Shown here: piece by piece, positions 1-10,784 of the stretch
How positions within the stretch are numbered: the stretch's first letter is position 1
Layout: each line of letters opens with the position of its first letter
Assembly: GCA_963853835.1 (NCBI GenBank)
Contig: OY970829.1
Location: 6,244,446-6,308,445, forward strand
Origin: Calendula officinalis
Taxonomy: Eukaryota > Streptophyta > Magnoliopsida > Asterales > Asteraceae
Length of the DNA: 64,000 nucleotides
Reading direction: 5' to 3'
Position numbers and translations under genes: made by a program
Notes under the pieces: generated by a model
What the model was told of the DNA's origin: nothing
The model's database searches: none
What the model saw: the letters and a program-made list of their open reading frames with translations, nothing else

Positions 1-463
1 TATGATCATTAATCTTTGGCAAAAATGTATATTAGTACTATAAACTTAGTTGACTAAATTCTTAACTACTTTGAACTATTAAAACTGTTAATTTAATACC
101 CTAACTCATTAATTTGACCGTATTTTCTTACATGATATACTTCTCTTACAACTTTTGATGAACTAAAAAAGTATAAGTTCATCTCAATATATTGAATTGA
201 AATTATAAGTAAATAACATAAGAATTCAAGACTAAATTAATGAGTCAGCAATAAATTGACTATTTTTCTATGTTTAGAGTACCATGTTGAATCTTTAAAA
301 ATTCATGATAGTAGAGGAGAAAGTTAATCAAGTTCAAATACTAAAATGTACTTTAGCCTTAATCTTGTTCTAAGCTGTGAACAAGAAACATTATGAATCA
401 TATCAATAAACTCATAAACTGCATGATTGTATTCAAAATATCTTGTTCACATAGCAATATTTC

Positions 464-3400
464 CTATCGTAAAATTATGTCTTTTCTATCGATCAGGCTT
501 TGGGGAGGGCCTCCTATCAATTTGTTGTTGTTTAGAAATCTGTAACATTAAAAGATGAAACATTAATTAAGAAAAATGCATGTTTAACACTCTAAAACGT
601 TCGAAATATAGCAAACTTACACTTCTTTAAGGTTTGGAAGCGTGCTTAGCGAATCTGGGAACGGTCCTTCAAATTCGTTTTCATCTAAATGCCTTCAAAA
701 CACATTAAGAGAAAATTGGAACATTAATTAATGCATATATTATCGAATGCAAATTAAAGATATTTTTTATAATAATCTGAAAGATTAGGCATGATGCTAG
801 TAGCACTATGACTCTATGAGCAACAAAGAGTGGATAAGGGGTGATTGTGTGTATTTAAGAAAGAATGAGGGTTAAAATGTATTTTTTTTCTCTTTCCTTT
901 TGTTTTTAAAGTAGGGATGACAATTGAGTTGCCGTTAGCAAGTTCGGTTGGCAGATTTCGGTTGGCAAATTGGAATTAACTAACCCAAACCAATCCTCTT
1001 TAGAATTTCAAGTCAGAAAATAGACTTTAATCTAATCATATTTAAATTATGGTAACATAGACCCGACCCATCTGACCCGTATAATTCAAATACATGACTA
1101 ATCGTTATAGGATTTCAATAAATTAAATTGGTAACAAAAATCAAAATCTCAAATTTATTTAAAAAAGGTAACAAAATCAATACCAAATCAATAAAAAGGG
1201 ATTTTATAATATCTACATCATTTTTACAAAAATAAACTTTATAAAACTAAATGGGTTGACGGGACAACTCGTTTATACATAAGCAAACCCGTACGCGGCC
1301 CGATTTTTAAAATGGGTTGGACGGATCATACCGAACTCATCTAGACTCAACTCAAACCTGATGATTTCCGTGTCAGATTCATGTCATATCATAAATTACT
1401 GCCCCTATTTTAAAATTGCTTATTTATGGTATGCTGCTAGGCTGCTAGCAACATATGCATTAACTTAATAATAATAATTAAAAATAATAAATAATAATGA
1501 TGTGGAACTTACAGAATTTCTAAATCCTTCAATGGACTCAAATCCGGAATAGAACCCGTAAGCTTGTTCTTGCTTAGCCGACTACATACGCAAAGTTTTG
1601 ATATATTATTTTGTATGCTTTTTATGCTGAAAAAACTTAACTTACACTTCTCTTAAAGCAGTCATTTTTGCAATTTCTTTAGGTAACGTCCCTGTTAGCG
1701 ACAGCCCCGTTAGGTTCCTAAAAGTACAAATCAAACCCATATAACCAATTAAAACTACATTCTTGGAAATTTAATAGTAACCTTTTTTAATAAAACAAGT
1801 TAGAAACTTTTAAAATATACATCAAGATATGTATTTCGAAACCATTTAATGTGTGTTAGTGGAAAAATAGACTCTTTGTCTCGCAAGAGACTGGAGTTCA
1901 AAACTCAATGGGTAACACTCTAGAATGACCATAGAAAAAAAAATCTAGAAACAATCACGATAATATCAGTACATGATTTTCTCTGGGAAGACTGAACATA
2001 GATCCCTTTACCCGTATATGTATTTTAAAATATTTTTAAGAGTAAATTACATGAATGGTCCTTTAGGTTTATAGCAAATTTCACCAATGGTCCTTTAGTT
2101 TCAAAAATTACACCGATGGTCCTTATTTTTGAAAGGTTTTTCACCGATGGTCCTTTACGAAAAAGTCCGTCTATTTTTTAAGTTAACTAACATCACATGT
2201 GATGCACATGGGGGTATTTTGGTCAATTTGTCTTTCCTAAAGGACTATTGGTGAAATTTGCTCTAAAATTAAAGGACCATCCATGTAATTTAATTGAGAA
2301 GGGGAAAAACAAATTGACCAAAATACCCCAAAGTGCATCACATGTGATGTTAGTTAACTTAGAAAATAGACGGATTTTTTCGTAAAGGACCATCGGTGAA
2401 AACCTTTTAAAAATAAGAACCATTGGTGTAATTTTTGAAACTAAAAGACCATTGGTGAAATTTGCTATAAATCTAAAGGATGTAATTTACTCTATTTTTA
2501 ATAAGTATACTATGGATTTGTTCTAAGTTTTCACTATTTGATTGCACTTTAAGTCCCTAACCTTACAAAAGAACATACTAGTTTTCCTTAAAATGCATGT
2601 CATAACACATGATTCATATTAGTTACGATTTATTTTATCACTTACAAACTAATAACTCGAACTTGATTCTCTTCAACAGAACAACTGATTCCAAACCACG
2701 AATGCTCTTTAGGCAAACACGGATCCCCACTCCAATCATCCGGTGGGTTTCTTAAACTTTGCTTCCATCTTTGCAATACTATCTCTACACCCCAAACAAA
2801 AATTAATATTTTCAAATACTTAAATCGATAATGATTTCTTAAAAATCAAGAAAACCACTAAAATAATACTACCTCCGTCCCAAATTTATCATCCCAAATT
2901 ACACAGTCCACCAATAAAATCTCATATTTACCCATTAATAATTCATATGATTGGTTATAATTTGAAATTGACACTTATTTTGGGACAAACTAAAATAATA
3001 ATGTGGACAATAAAAATGAGACGGAGAGAGTAATAATTTTTTATACATAAAATTAACAAAATCCTAAATTTATTAAGGGTAAAACAGTTTTCTTGTATTT
3101 ATGTTTGCTCCCTTTATATTTAGGGGGTGATTTTCCTACCACAACTTTTAATATATGTACCATATACAATACTTAATATACTTGTACAGTTAATTATAAA
3201 ATCCGTATTATGTGGTATAATCATTAAAAATTGTTGTACCAATATCAATTCTGTTTATATTATGTTTCTCAGAGAATTTAAAATCACCATGGTACCATCT
3301 GTCCCAAAAGTTGTTCCATCAAGAGGCAAAATTTGATAAATCTCGCCGGCGTTAATGGTAGGACCCACCGGCATGTCACTTTTCGGAGCCAAACTAATTT

Positions 3401-4514
3401 CCGTCTCACCGGAGAGCGGCCATTGTCTACTGAAAACCGTCACACCTTTCGTGGTAACATTAAGATTCTGATAAAACGTTTCACCGTTAATGAAAACGGT
3501 GAATACTCTCCAGCTATAAAAACTTGTACTCCGGCTATCCTGAAAGTACAACGCCACATAATACCGGTTGCTAGGTAGAGAAAACGGCGGCCATTTTATC
3601 GTTAGAGTCTTGCCTCTGCTCGCCGTTGATCCCGAAAGGAATACCTTGACCGGTGGAATGTTCCAGAATTCCGATGACGTCACGTTCGAGTGAGCTTGAA
3701 CGGTAGGGTTTCCATCCATAAACGGTTGCCAGTATCGATTGAATTGATCATCTGGAAAACTAGTTCATATGTTCGTGTATTAATTCATCTATTCATCGAT
3801 CTAGGGTTTAATTTAAACAAAAAAAGCACAAATTTTTGACGAATCTGTTTCATACCGTACGATATCAACATCGGAAGAAGCAAAGCTAGTTCGAGCGATT
3901 GTAATCAATCCATATTTGCTAAAATCGGTTGAATTATACAAAGAGGAATCGAGATTAATAACCTCAAATGATGAAATGAAAGGACCTGACGGAGGTTTGG
4001 TGTGTTCATTTGATGCTAAACACACGCTAAGCGTTTTGGAATTTGCCGTCACGATGATCTCGTAATACGAGCTGAGACCGTTGGTGAAATCATCGGTCGT
4101 ATTAACGGTGCTCCATTTAGTAGTATCGATAATCTGATCGAAAATTGGTGGTTGATTTCCGCCATCAAATCCACCGTAGAAATAGGTTGTACGGATGAGG
4201 AATTTGCCGCCCTTGGTGACCGGAAGGTCATAGCAGTGTTTGCCAGGGCCGTGCGGGAAGTAACGGAGCGTGGTGAGTATGGGTAGGATATCGGTCCGGT
4301 TTAAGGTTGTTAGGTTTCCGGCGAGGGTGTAGCCTTCGTCTTTTACATATGTTATGCCGTCTTGTTCAATGTCGTTTTTTGAACCGCAATTGATGAGGTA
4401 GCCGCGAAGGGAAGGTAACGTCGATGGTGACGGTGACAGTGGTGGTGGTTGGCCGGCGATCAGGGGAAATAAGGGAATGCTAAGAAGCCATTGAAGGAAG
4501 ATGGGGATAGACAT
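464..4514 (-). CDS. Secreted malectin-like/LRR protein, 7 exons, 516 aa
   Basis: Seen: exons at 3856-4514, 3296-3759, 2646-2784, 1646-1717, 1513-1581, 621-692 and 464-539; all junctions are GT-AG and the sum is 1551 nt, in frame. Residues 1-21 look like a signal peptide. Residues about 36-374 are a malectin-like (di-glucose-binding) region, with motifs such as RFPDDQFNRYWQPF. Next comes the LRR N-terminal cap with NPPDDWSGDPC (about 386-397), then LRRs encoded by the typical 69-72-nt exons (NLTGLSLTGTLP, NKLTGSIPDL). No membrane segment or kinase domain follows; the stop lies 25 codons into the last exon. Known: Arabidopsis has short kinase-less proteins of this type (At3g19230/At1g24485-like) besides the malectin-LRR kinases. 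Inferred: a secreted or ER/apoplastic carbohydrate-binding protein; ligand unknown. Introns hold at least three MITEs. The family call is firm and the function is not. Confidence 0.88.
912..1407. mobile_element. hAT-like MITE in intron 5 of the malectin/LRR gene
   Basis: The left end TAGGGATGACAATT matches the reverse complement of the right end (TAGGGGCAGTAATT). The flanks are TTTTAAAG (904-911) and TTTTAAAA (1408-1415), a near-perfect 8-bp target duplication as expected for hAT. The interior is rich in GGGTT/GACCC words and has no ORF. Confidence 0.65.
2040..2492. mobile_element. Foldback Mutator-like MITE in intron 3 of the malectin/LRR gene
   Basis: Two arms of about 195 bp (2040-2235 and 2300-2492) are inverted copies of each other, starting GAGTAAATTACAT. 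An exact 9-bp duplication TATTTTTAA lies on both sides (2031-2039 and 2493-2501), which is the Mutator-superfamily size. Within each arm the phrase 'ATGGTCCTTTA' recurs about every 30 bp. No coding capacity. Confidence 0.85.
2869..3030. mobile_element. Stowaway-like MITE in intron 2 of the malectin/LRR gene
   Basis: The ends CTACCTCCGTCCC and CTCTCTCCGTCTC (reverse complement of the right end) fit the Stowaway/Tc1-mariner terminal repeat. TA lies on each side (2867-2868 and 3031-3032). 162 bp, non-coding. Confidence 0.75.
3123..3250. repeat. Dispersed repeat shared with 61446-61575
   Basis: Starts with GGTGATTTTCCTACCACAAC and contains 'ATACTTGTACAGTTA', as does the block at 61446-61575. The copies are diverged. 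Each carries short internal inverted words (ACCACAAC...GTTGTGGT in the 61-kb copy), so this is probably a small foldback element. Type not determined. Confidence 0.45.
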
Positions 4515-5584
4515 GGTACATCGGCATCAGTTAAAATTTTTGGCTGGTTTTTTTCGTTCCGTTAGACATGAGTTTCATAAAAATAGCCAAATAGGTGGGT
4601 GGGTTTTGGTAATTGGTTATTTGGTTACCATATTAGGGAAAGAGACACCATTTAACCCTGACTTAATAGAAAATTTTAACGATAAAAGACTATTCATGCA
4701 AATTTTTTTGAAGTAAATAACCATGGATAAAATATGAGATAAACCATAGGGACCGTCGGTGTAAATTTCTCTTATTTAGATCAAATATGTAAAACATAAC
4801 ACAATGTATAGCCATGATATGAGTTATCATAGCATGAACATAGTTACATAACACATGTATATCCATGATACGAGTTATCATAGCATATATCCATGTATAT
4901 GAATAAAAAAAATCCGTATACAAATCACCTCCCAATTAGTCACTTGAGCTTATGATCAGTATGTAATGTGTATCTATGTGAAACGATGAAAACGATGAAG
5001 TATATTTGTTAATTGACACATTTAAAACGATTGTTATTAACTTGCTTAAGCTCCATTGTTATTATCTATGTGAAATTTACATCAAGCTCAACTTATTCAA
5101 ATTCGGATCAACTTTGATCGAACCTTTATTTTTAAGCTCGAACTTAAACCTTTATTTTTAAGCTCGAACTCAACTAAATAATTGACACATTTTAACTTGG
5201 CTCGATCCGACTATCATTATAAAGGAATGGGATATATGACTCCATTTCATTTTATTATTAAATCACACTTATAAGTCATTTCTAGATTAAAGACGGGTTT
5301 AAAATGGGAAAAAAAATATTAAACGTTTTGAACACAAATTTTTTATTGAGAATGAAAATAGAATTAAAAGGTTAAATTGAGGGAACATTTGTATTATCTC
5401 ACATGAATCCCCAACTTTTACAAATTATTAATACATTACTTAATTAGCAAGAATAATAGATATATGTGTGGAATTTTGGACAACATTTAAACTTACAATA
5501 CCTCTCGGCAATATTACAACTTTCACTTTCAGTCCCTCCATTTCATTTAGATGTACACTCCTTACCCATACACCAAAAAAAAAT
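4515..5584. other. Intergenic, malectin/LRR gene to nitrite reductase
   Basis: This is the promoter side of the malectin/LRR gene and the 3' side of nitrite reductase. It holds a two-copy tandem repeat (ATCCATGATACGAGTTATCA type, about 4813-4890) and a second two-copy unit (TTTATTTTTAAGCTCGAACT, about 5125-5170). A short stretch near 4725-4775 resembles the end of the foldback MITE at 2040. No gene seen. Confidence 0.5.
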
Positions 5585-8237
5585 TCATTCTTCCCCTTCT
5601 TCACTTTCTCTTGGAACAGCACCAAATTTTTCAACCAAAATGTCAACTACTAAAGGCACCAAATCGTTACAAGGTACTGCCTTTTTATAAATATCCCCCA
5701 AATGTGAGTCACTTCCAATTCTACCCCCCAAATAAACATCAGCTCCTTCAACAACTTTTCCATTTTTGTCTCTAGTCATGCATCCCATAAACCCTATATC
5801 CGCAACTTGAACCTGCCCGCAAGTATTCGGGCAGCCCGTCCAGTGCATGCGTACTGGACGGGTTACAGAAACAAGTCGCTCGACTTCTTCTGTAACCTTT
5901 AATGCCCGAGCTTTTGTCTCGATTATTGCTTGCCCACAAAACTGGTTACCCGTACAAGCCACTAACCCTTTCATTAAAATAGGTGGTTCAGGCAAAAACT
6001 TTTCTTTCAAAAGTGGCTCATCAAGTAAAGCTTTAACTTTTGAGTTTTGCACATTTGGGATTATGATGTTTTGTTCCACGGTTAGCCGAAGCTCACCTGA
6101 GCCGTATTCATCGGCTAACCGGGCTAGCTCGTCCATGTCATCAGCTTGGACCCGACCCACAGGAATATGAATGCCCACAAAGCTGAGGCTTCCTGTTTCT
6201 GCGGGTTCACACCAAAATAATCTCTTCTTTCCCAGTTTTGATCAACTAAATCTTCAGAAGATGCTCTCTCTAATTCTTGTTCGGGCATTCTCTTTACCAC
6301 TTCCGACCGGAACCCTTCTACACCCTGTACCCCAAAGTATTATCACATATTAGCAAAAAAGACCCTTCAAATATTTCAAATTTCAACTTTACACCAAAAG
6401 ATTAATTAAGACAACTTACAAGTTCATCTATCAACCACATCATTCTAGTCTTTTGCCTATTCCCTCGAGTACCAAGATCGCGATAAGCTTCAAGAATCGC
6501 CCCACAAACCGGGATGACATCATCAGCCGGGACCCACGCATCAAGAGGAATCGCTTCTTCACATCGTTTCGGGCTAAAAAAACCTCCCACCAACAAATTA
6601 AACCCTAATTTACCATTCTTTGTAGCTGGCATATACGCCAAATCATTGATATGCGGGTGTTCATAAAGATCATGCGAACCAATCACACACACATTCCATT
6701 TTCTCGGCCTACAAAACAAACACACACTCAAAAAGTCAAAATCACATCTTTTTCACAACCAAAAAGTCAAAATAACACTTCCAAGATCCAAGATTCTTAC
6801 AAGTTGGTAAATTCGGGATTCCCTTTCGAATTGGCGGTTATAAATTGGGATAATAAATTCGTATAAGGTCTTGTGTCCACAATTTCATGTGGATCGATTC
6901 CTGCAAGTGGGTTTCCAACTGGGTTTCTAACATTATCCATACCACTTTGTAAACTTGTTAAACCAACTTCATCAAGACCCTTCAGAATTGCTGGTACATC
7001 TGGCAGTGTAACACCACGAATTTGCCAATTTTGGCGTGTGGTGACGTCAGCACAACCCTGTTCACCGTATTGTTTTATGACACTAGCTAAGTATCGAGTT
7101 TGTGCGCTTGTTGTTACGCCATTTGGGAGCTTTAATCTCATCATAAATCGACCATCTGCATATTAGATGACATTGATGAGATTCTAAGATTAATGGGTAT
7201 TTTCTTGTTTGGTCTAAAGATTTAAGAATAAATTATTCGAAGTAGTTTTTGAATCGAAAGTTTTGATCTTTATGTTGTTATGAAGTGAATGATTAATCAA
7301 AGTTTCGATCTTGAAAATATGTTGAAAGGTATAAACAGTGATCAAAATTCCAAATGGGCTTCAATTTATATAAAGCTTAATGGGTATTTTCTTGTTTGAT
7401 ATAAAGATTCAAGAATAACCGATCCCAAATAGTTCTTGAATTAAAAGTTTTGATCTTTATAGTGTTATGAAGTGAATAACTGAAGTTGGAATCTTGAAAA
7501 TATGTTCAAAGGTGTATAAACAGTGGAAAAAAAATCAGGGAATTATGGTAATTTCTTGTTTGATGATCTACAGAATCAAGAATAAACGATTTCGAATAGT
7601 TTTTGGATCGAAAGTTACGATCTTTATAGTGGATCTTGAAAATTTGTTGAAAGTATAAACAGTAATCAAGTTTTCAAATGGGCTTCAATGGGTATTTTCT
7701 TGTTGGATCTAAGGATTCAAGATTAAGCAATTTTAACTAGTTTTTGAAATAAAAGTTATGATCTTTATGGTTTTATAAAGTGACTAATCAAAGTTAGAAT
7801 CTTGAAAGTGTGTTAAAAAGTGATAAAGATTATGAAATGAACTTACACTGATGTTTCCTTCTATGAAACAAACCAAGCCATTTGAGTCTAACATCAACAT
7901 CATCTTTAGTATCTTTCGATTTATCAATTTCTTCAAATGAAATCTTTGCAAGTTCTTCAATCCCATTTTCCATAAACAGTTTCATTGGTTCACTAGCAAT
8001 CTTGACTTTTTCTTGTGGATTAATACCTTGCCGGAACTTTTCTTTAAGTACATAAAACCCACCTTTCTTTTCAACTCTGGGTTCTAGTCTCTCGGCGGCG
8101 ACGTCCTCCGGCGCCGGAGAAACAGCAGGGACGGTGACTTGTGATGGGTTTGCATAGAGTTTTGTGGAGGTGAGATTGGTGGTTATGGGGTTGAGAAATG
8201 AATTGGGTGTGAGGAACTTGACGGAGAAAGATGACAT
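5585..8237 (-). CDS. NIR: Ferredoxin-nitrite reductase, 4 exons, one-base frameshift
   Basis: Plastid enzyme reducing nitrite to ammonium with six electrons from ferredoxin, using siroheme and a 4Fe-4S cluster. Exons: 7847-8237, 6801-7155, 6420-6708, 5585-6324. The Ser/Thr-rich N-terminus looks like a transit peptide. Family signatures are clear: TTRQNWQIRGV, LVGGFFSPKRCEEAIPLDAW, DLGTRGNRQKTRMMWLIDEL, and the cluster cysteines in CTGNQFC and CPNTC. The exons sum to 1775 nt, one short of a multiple of three; with one more base the protein would be 591 aa, the usual length. The break is near 6187-6192, where the conserved QKQEG-SFVG segment loses one base. Translation as written continues out of frame to a TAG at 6124-6126, giving 411 aa without the cluster cysteines. 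Either a null allele or a base-call error. Family certain. Confidence 0.95.
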
Positions 8238-8900
8238 CTCGCCGGAAAATGGAGAGAAGGGGAGGTGGCGGCGGTGGTGGTGGAGGAGGATGAGAGAGAA
8301 GTGTGGCCATTTTTGTAGGGTGGGGAAGGTGGTGGGTGATGCCTCTTGGATATTGGTAAGGGTCGTGTGTTTGTGTGTTTTTAATCATATGGCTATCAGA
8401 AGAGATACAAGAGAAGGACAAATTAGATCATATCTCTTGTCTATGTTTTGAGATATTGTTTTTTATTTATACTTTCATTAATTCTAATATTTAGTGAAAC
8501 TGTATGAAAATGATAGCTTTCATTGATATAAATATGTTGGTGAAATAGTTATGCTGTAAAAGTAAAATTATATAAAAATGATGTATAAGAAAGTTAAATA
8601 CAGTATACAAGGCATGTACTTTTTTCATGGTATTCATCTTTTAAAAGCTATTTCAATTATTTATTTATTTTATTAAAAAAACAGTTTTGTTAAATAATAT
8701 TAATAAAGGATATGTTTTATATATAGTAAGAAGACAAACGAGCAACAAGTTGCGTTGTTATTTCTTTTTTAATTTCAAAACTACAGTCCCATAAAGAACA
8801 TTTCTTTATGACACAAGTTTTCTGGAGATAGTTAGTGGTGGAATCTTTAATACTATTTTTAATTAAAATTTAAGGTACTTTTGGAGAGAATTTGTTTTTA
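8238..8900. other. Nitrite reductase leader and promoter, then MITE debris
   Basis: 8238-8340 is a purine/GGTGG-rich leader on the plus strand (pyrimidine-rich on the sense strand). The NRE follows at 8343-8364 and an AT-rich promoter to about 8750. From about 8786 to 8880 the sequence matches part of the CTCCGTCCCAC MITE family (GGAGATAGTTAGTGGTGGAA), truncated next to the Harbinger element. Confidence 0.55.
8343..8364 (-). promoter_or_regulatory. Nitrate-responsive element (NRE) upstream of nitrite reductase
   Basis: On the minus strand this reads GACCCTT, ten bases, AAGAG. That matches the published NIR1 NRE core (GACCCTT-N10-AAGAG), the binding site of NIN-like proteins that switch on nitrite reductase in response to nitrate. 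It ends 106 bp upstream of the nitrite-reductase ATG. A TATA-like AGTATAAATA lies further up at about 8463-8475, so the exact transcription start is open. Confidence 0.85.
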
Positions 8901-9147
8901 GGCTCGACGGAATGGGTCCACGCCCCATAAGCGTGGGGTGGTGACTAGACCACCACGCCGTGGCAAAAAGCAGAAACACCGCCCCCTCCCCACGCCGTTG
9001 GGGGTCGGCGTGGCCGGAGATCGCAACGGGCAACGCCCCTCCACGCGGTTGTTTGATCGTTTTTTGCCAAAAATATAGCCGTTGAACGGCTATTATAGCC
9101 GTTGGAACTTTAAAAAAAAAATTAATTAATTTTAATTTATTTATTTC

Positions 9148-9157
9148 CTATATAAAC
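9148..9157 (+). promoter_or_regulatory. TATA box of the Harbinger transposase
   Basis: CCTATATAAA lies 72 bp upstream of the transposase ATG. It follows an AT-rich stretch and a GCCGTTGAACGGC palindrome near 9079. Confidence 0.6.
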
Positions 9158-9228
9158 ACACTCAAAACACTACCAAAACACTACCAAAACACACCACAAC
9201 TCTACCAAAATACTCCAACTCCCAAATA

Positions 9229-10486
9229 ATGAATTATCTTGGTTCATCATCTGACGACGATGACGCGTTTATGCTAACAATATACTCAGAACTCATCGAT
9301 GATATATCCTCCGATGAAAGTGAAGAAGTCTTTGACACTAGAACCGCGAAGCTAAATAGAAATCGAGAAGCTGGACACGACATGATATACCGAGATTATT
9401 TTGCGGATGATCCTGTTTACGACGACAACAATTTCCAACGAAGGTTTCGTCTGTCCAAACAATTATTTATGCGCATATGTACCGCATTAGAAAACAGGTA
9501 TCCTTTTTTTCAATTGAGATACGATGATAGAGGTAGGCGGGGATTCACTGCTTTGCAAAAATGTACTGCAGCAATTCGATCTATGGCTTACGGGTCATCC
9601 CCTGATTCTCTTGACGAGTACCTACGCATGTCTGAAAGAACTGCTAGGAAAAGTATGTATAGATTTTCACAAGGGGTTTTGGAAATATTCGGACCTATTT
9701 ATTTGCGAAAACCAACAGTAACCGATGTGCAAAAATTATATGAGGCACACGAAGAGAGACATGGTTTTCCTGGAATGCTTGGTAGCATTGATTGTATGCA
9801 CTGGGATTGGAGGAACTGTCCACAATCATGGAGAGGTGAGTACACCGGTGGACATCATGGAGTACCGTCGTTGATATTAGAAGCTGTTGCTTCCCAAGAT
9901 TTATGGTTTTGGCATGCTTACTTTGGGGTTGCGGGTTCTAATAATGATATTAACGTGCTTGATCAGTCACCAATATTCAACGACTTGTTATCAGGAAAGG
10001 CACCCGATGCTCCTTTCACGGTGAATGGCAATCCATATAGATTCGGTTACTACCTTACCGATGGTATATATCCTCGTCATGCCACGTTTTTCAAAGCCTA
10101 CCGACATCCAGTTGATCCAAAAGAGGTCTTGTTTACCAAAAAAACAAGAATCCGCACGTAAGGATGTGGAACGGGCTTTTGGAGTTTTAAAGGCGAAGTG
10201 GCACATTGTCAAAAATGCGGCCCGTTCATATGACCTTGAAAGATTAAGATATATTTTGTATGCATGTGTTGTAATGCATAATATGGTTGTCGAAGATAAA
10301 CGTCGGATGATTTCTCCATATGTGCCGGACGGTCCCCGACATGCTTTGTATGTACCGGGAAGTGCAGAATATTTACACAGGGTTGTTGACATTCGAGACG
10401 AAACAACACACGAACGACTTCGACGGGACTTGGCGGACCATCTTTACAACAACGCACATGCCGACGATGAAGACGATGAAAAGTAA
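9229..10486 (+). pseudogene. PIF/Harbinger transposase (DDE_Tnp_4), frameshifted
   Basis: DDE nuclease of PIF/Harbinger elements. Frame 1 runs from ATG 9229 to the stop at 10159-10161 (310 aa); the downstream frame continues the same protein to 10486. Seen: acidic N-terminus; helix-turn-helix-like segment about 105-150; first catalytic Asp in GSIDCMHWDW (D188); second in GSNNDINVLDQSP (D240); the catalytic Glu in KDVERAFGVL, which lies after the frame change. The shift is in a run of seven A at 10138-10144, where six would keep frame. The rest is well conserved, so the lesion is young or a homopolymer error. The element has typical ends and target duplication around it. Confidence 0.9.
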
Positions 10487-10784
10487 TAATTTATTTTAAT
10501 TATTGTAATTTTTAATTTCTAGTATTTTAATGTTTATTTTCTAGTATTTTCATTTTAATTTAAAGTATTGTCATTTTAATTTTATTTAATGTAATGTAAT
10601 TTTAAATTATATAAAATATTATTTGTGTTAAAAATAAATGGAAATGAAATGATGAAATGGAAAATAAAATGGTGTGGTGGGTATTTCCACCAAATGATGT
10701 GGTGTGGTGGTGGTGTGGTTGATGAGGTGGCGCTGATTTGGCGGAAAAGGGCACCACCACATGTGGTGCCCATACCCACTAGCC

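Larger units (their letters stand above)
8901..10784 (+). mobile_element. PIF/Harbinger DNA transposon, 1.88 kb
   Basis: The ends are imperfect inverted repeats: the left reads GGCTCGACGGAATGGG and the reverse complement of the right reads GGCTAGTGGGTATGGG. A TTA trinucleotide lies on both sides (8898-8900 and 10785-10787), the Harbinger target-site size. The interior carries one transposase gene. The usual second Myb-like ORF is absent, so the copy is not self-sufficient even apart from its frameshift. The 5' subterminal zone (8901-9060) is strikingly GC-rich, with a GCGTGGGG/CCCCACGC hairpin-prone stretch. Confidence 0.85.

Noticed and set aside
4690..4935. ORF of 81 codons on the minus strand
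   Set aside because: Read through a 44-bp tandem repeat; no recognisable protein.
8071..8421. Proline-rich ORF overlapping the nitrite-reductase start
   Set aside because: Different frame over exon 1 and the leader. The Pro run comes from the GGTGG-rich leader and there is no independent support.
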